DNA of 15,571 nucleotides, taken from Pavlovales sp. CCMP2436 (taxonomy: Eukaryota; Haptophyta; Pavlovophyceae; Pavlovales). The position numbers and the translations under genes are program-made. The notes beneath the pieces were generated by a model. It was not told the origin of the DNA, did no database searches, and saw only the letters and a list, made by a program, of their open reading frames with translations. The stretch spans positions 176,636 through 192,206 of the forward strand of contig MU631421.1 of NCBI GenBank assembly GCA_026770615.1, given 5' to 3'. Below, piece by piece: positions 15,355 to 15,571 of the stretch. Position 1 is the first letter of the stretch, and the number at the start of each line of letters is the position of its first letter.

Positions 15355-15571
15355 ACTAATTCACTAACTATATATCGCACCTCTAGCAGCGATGCCACGC
15401 CCGCTGCTGCCATCATCACCTCACCGCGTCTCGCAAGGTAGCTCTGGGCCATTGTGCGGAAGGAGGGTCAGCGCAGGGGCAGCACACAAAAAGCGGTCCT
15501 GCGAGTTAAAACATTAATAGGCATTCAGAAACTGAGCCTCAATGTTTGTGGGAGGAAGTGAAGAACACAAT
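15355..15571. promoter_or_regulatory. Upstream region of the zinc-finger gene
   Basis: No gene seen. A TATATA motif at about 15369-15374 lies only about 15 bp upstream of the ATG on the minus strand. It could be a TATA-like element with a very short leader, or simply AT-rich sequence. Confidence 0.25.

Noticed and set aside
1..15571. Altered genetic code (stop codon reassignment) to explain in-frame stops
   Set aside because: TAG, TGA and TAA all interrupt frames, and true ends use all three as well. Frameshifts occur too, so decay or assembly errors explain it better.

Overview
The window reads as nuclear DNA of a GC-rich unicellular eukaryote. I infer a microalga (haptophyte or stramenopile-like) from three things: spliceosomal introns with T- or C-rich tracts ending in AG, strongly G/C-ending codons in the genes, and a zinc-finger repeat style of the HSGERPFACDEPGC type. 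Nothing visible fixes the species. There are no bacterial operons, rRNA genes, tRNA genes or CRISPR arrays that I could see. The window is rich in broken genes and mobile DNA.

Layout. (1) 2-3402, + strand: a large multi-exon gene of no family I recognise, about six exons, with three visible reading-frame breaks and a C-terminal 8-residue tandem repeat. (2) 3421-3733, - strand: the tail of a hydrophobic host gene, converging on gene 1. Its upstream side stops where base composition turns AT-rich. (3) About 3735 to 8540: an AT-richer block carrying a decayed polinton-like virus (PLV) or virophage-type element. It is recognised by an A32/FtsK-like packaging ATPase at 4573-5400 (Walker A and B both visible) broken into three frames. 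Around it lie other broken ORFs, a 155-bp MITE with 8-bp target duplications inside one of them, Pro/Ala-rich repeats, an (AT)21 tract, a 97-bp head-to-head inverted repeat and an 18-bp hairpin. No capsid, polymerase or integrase gene could be identified, so the element is partial or too decayed to read. (4) About 8540-9360: a T/G-skewed stretch with no convincing gene. (5) 9590-9656: nested palindromes. (6) About 9694-12843, + strand: an intron-bearing relic of a MULE/FAR1-like transposase with an N-terminal Cys/His cluster, a C-terminal SWIM zinc finger and a short acidic C-terminal domain. The region expected to hold the DDE catalytic core is missing, and three in-frame stops are present. 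(7) 13384-14263, - strand: a predicted type I membrane protein with an in-frame stop near its N-terminal side. (8) 14264-15354, - strand: a C2H2 zinc-finger array of about 11 units, itself frame-broken by a 19-bp duplication next to a perfect 10-bp palindrome.

The genes do not form a pathway. The window looks like a host region repeatedly invaded by mobile elements (viral, MITE, MULE) that are all now decaying. The most interesting parts are the endogenous PLV with a MITE nested in it, the head-to-head inverted repeat at its right side, the core-deleted SWIM transposase, and the palindrome/duplication scar in the zinc-finger gene. All frame breaks could in principle be assembly errors. Their density in every gene argues for real decay or a low-accuracy assembly, and read-level checking would separate these.
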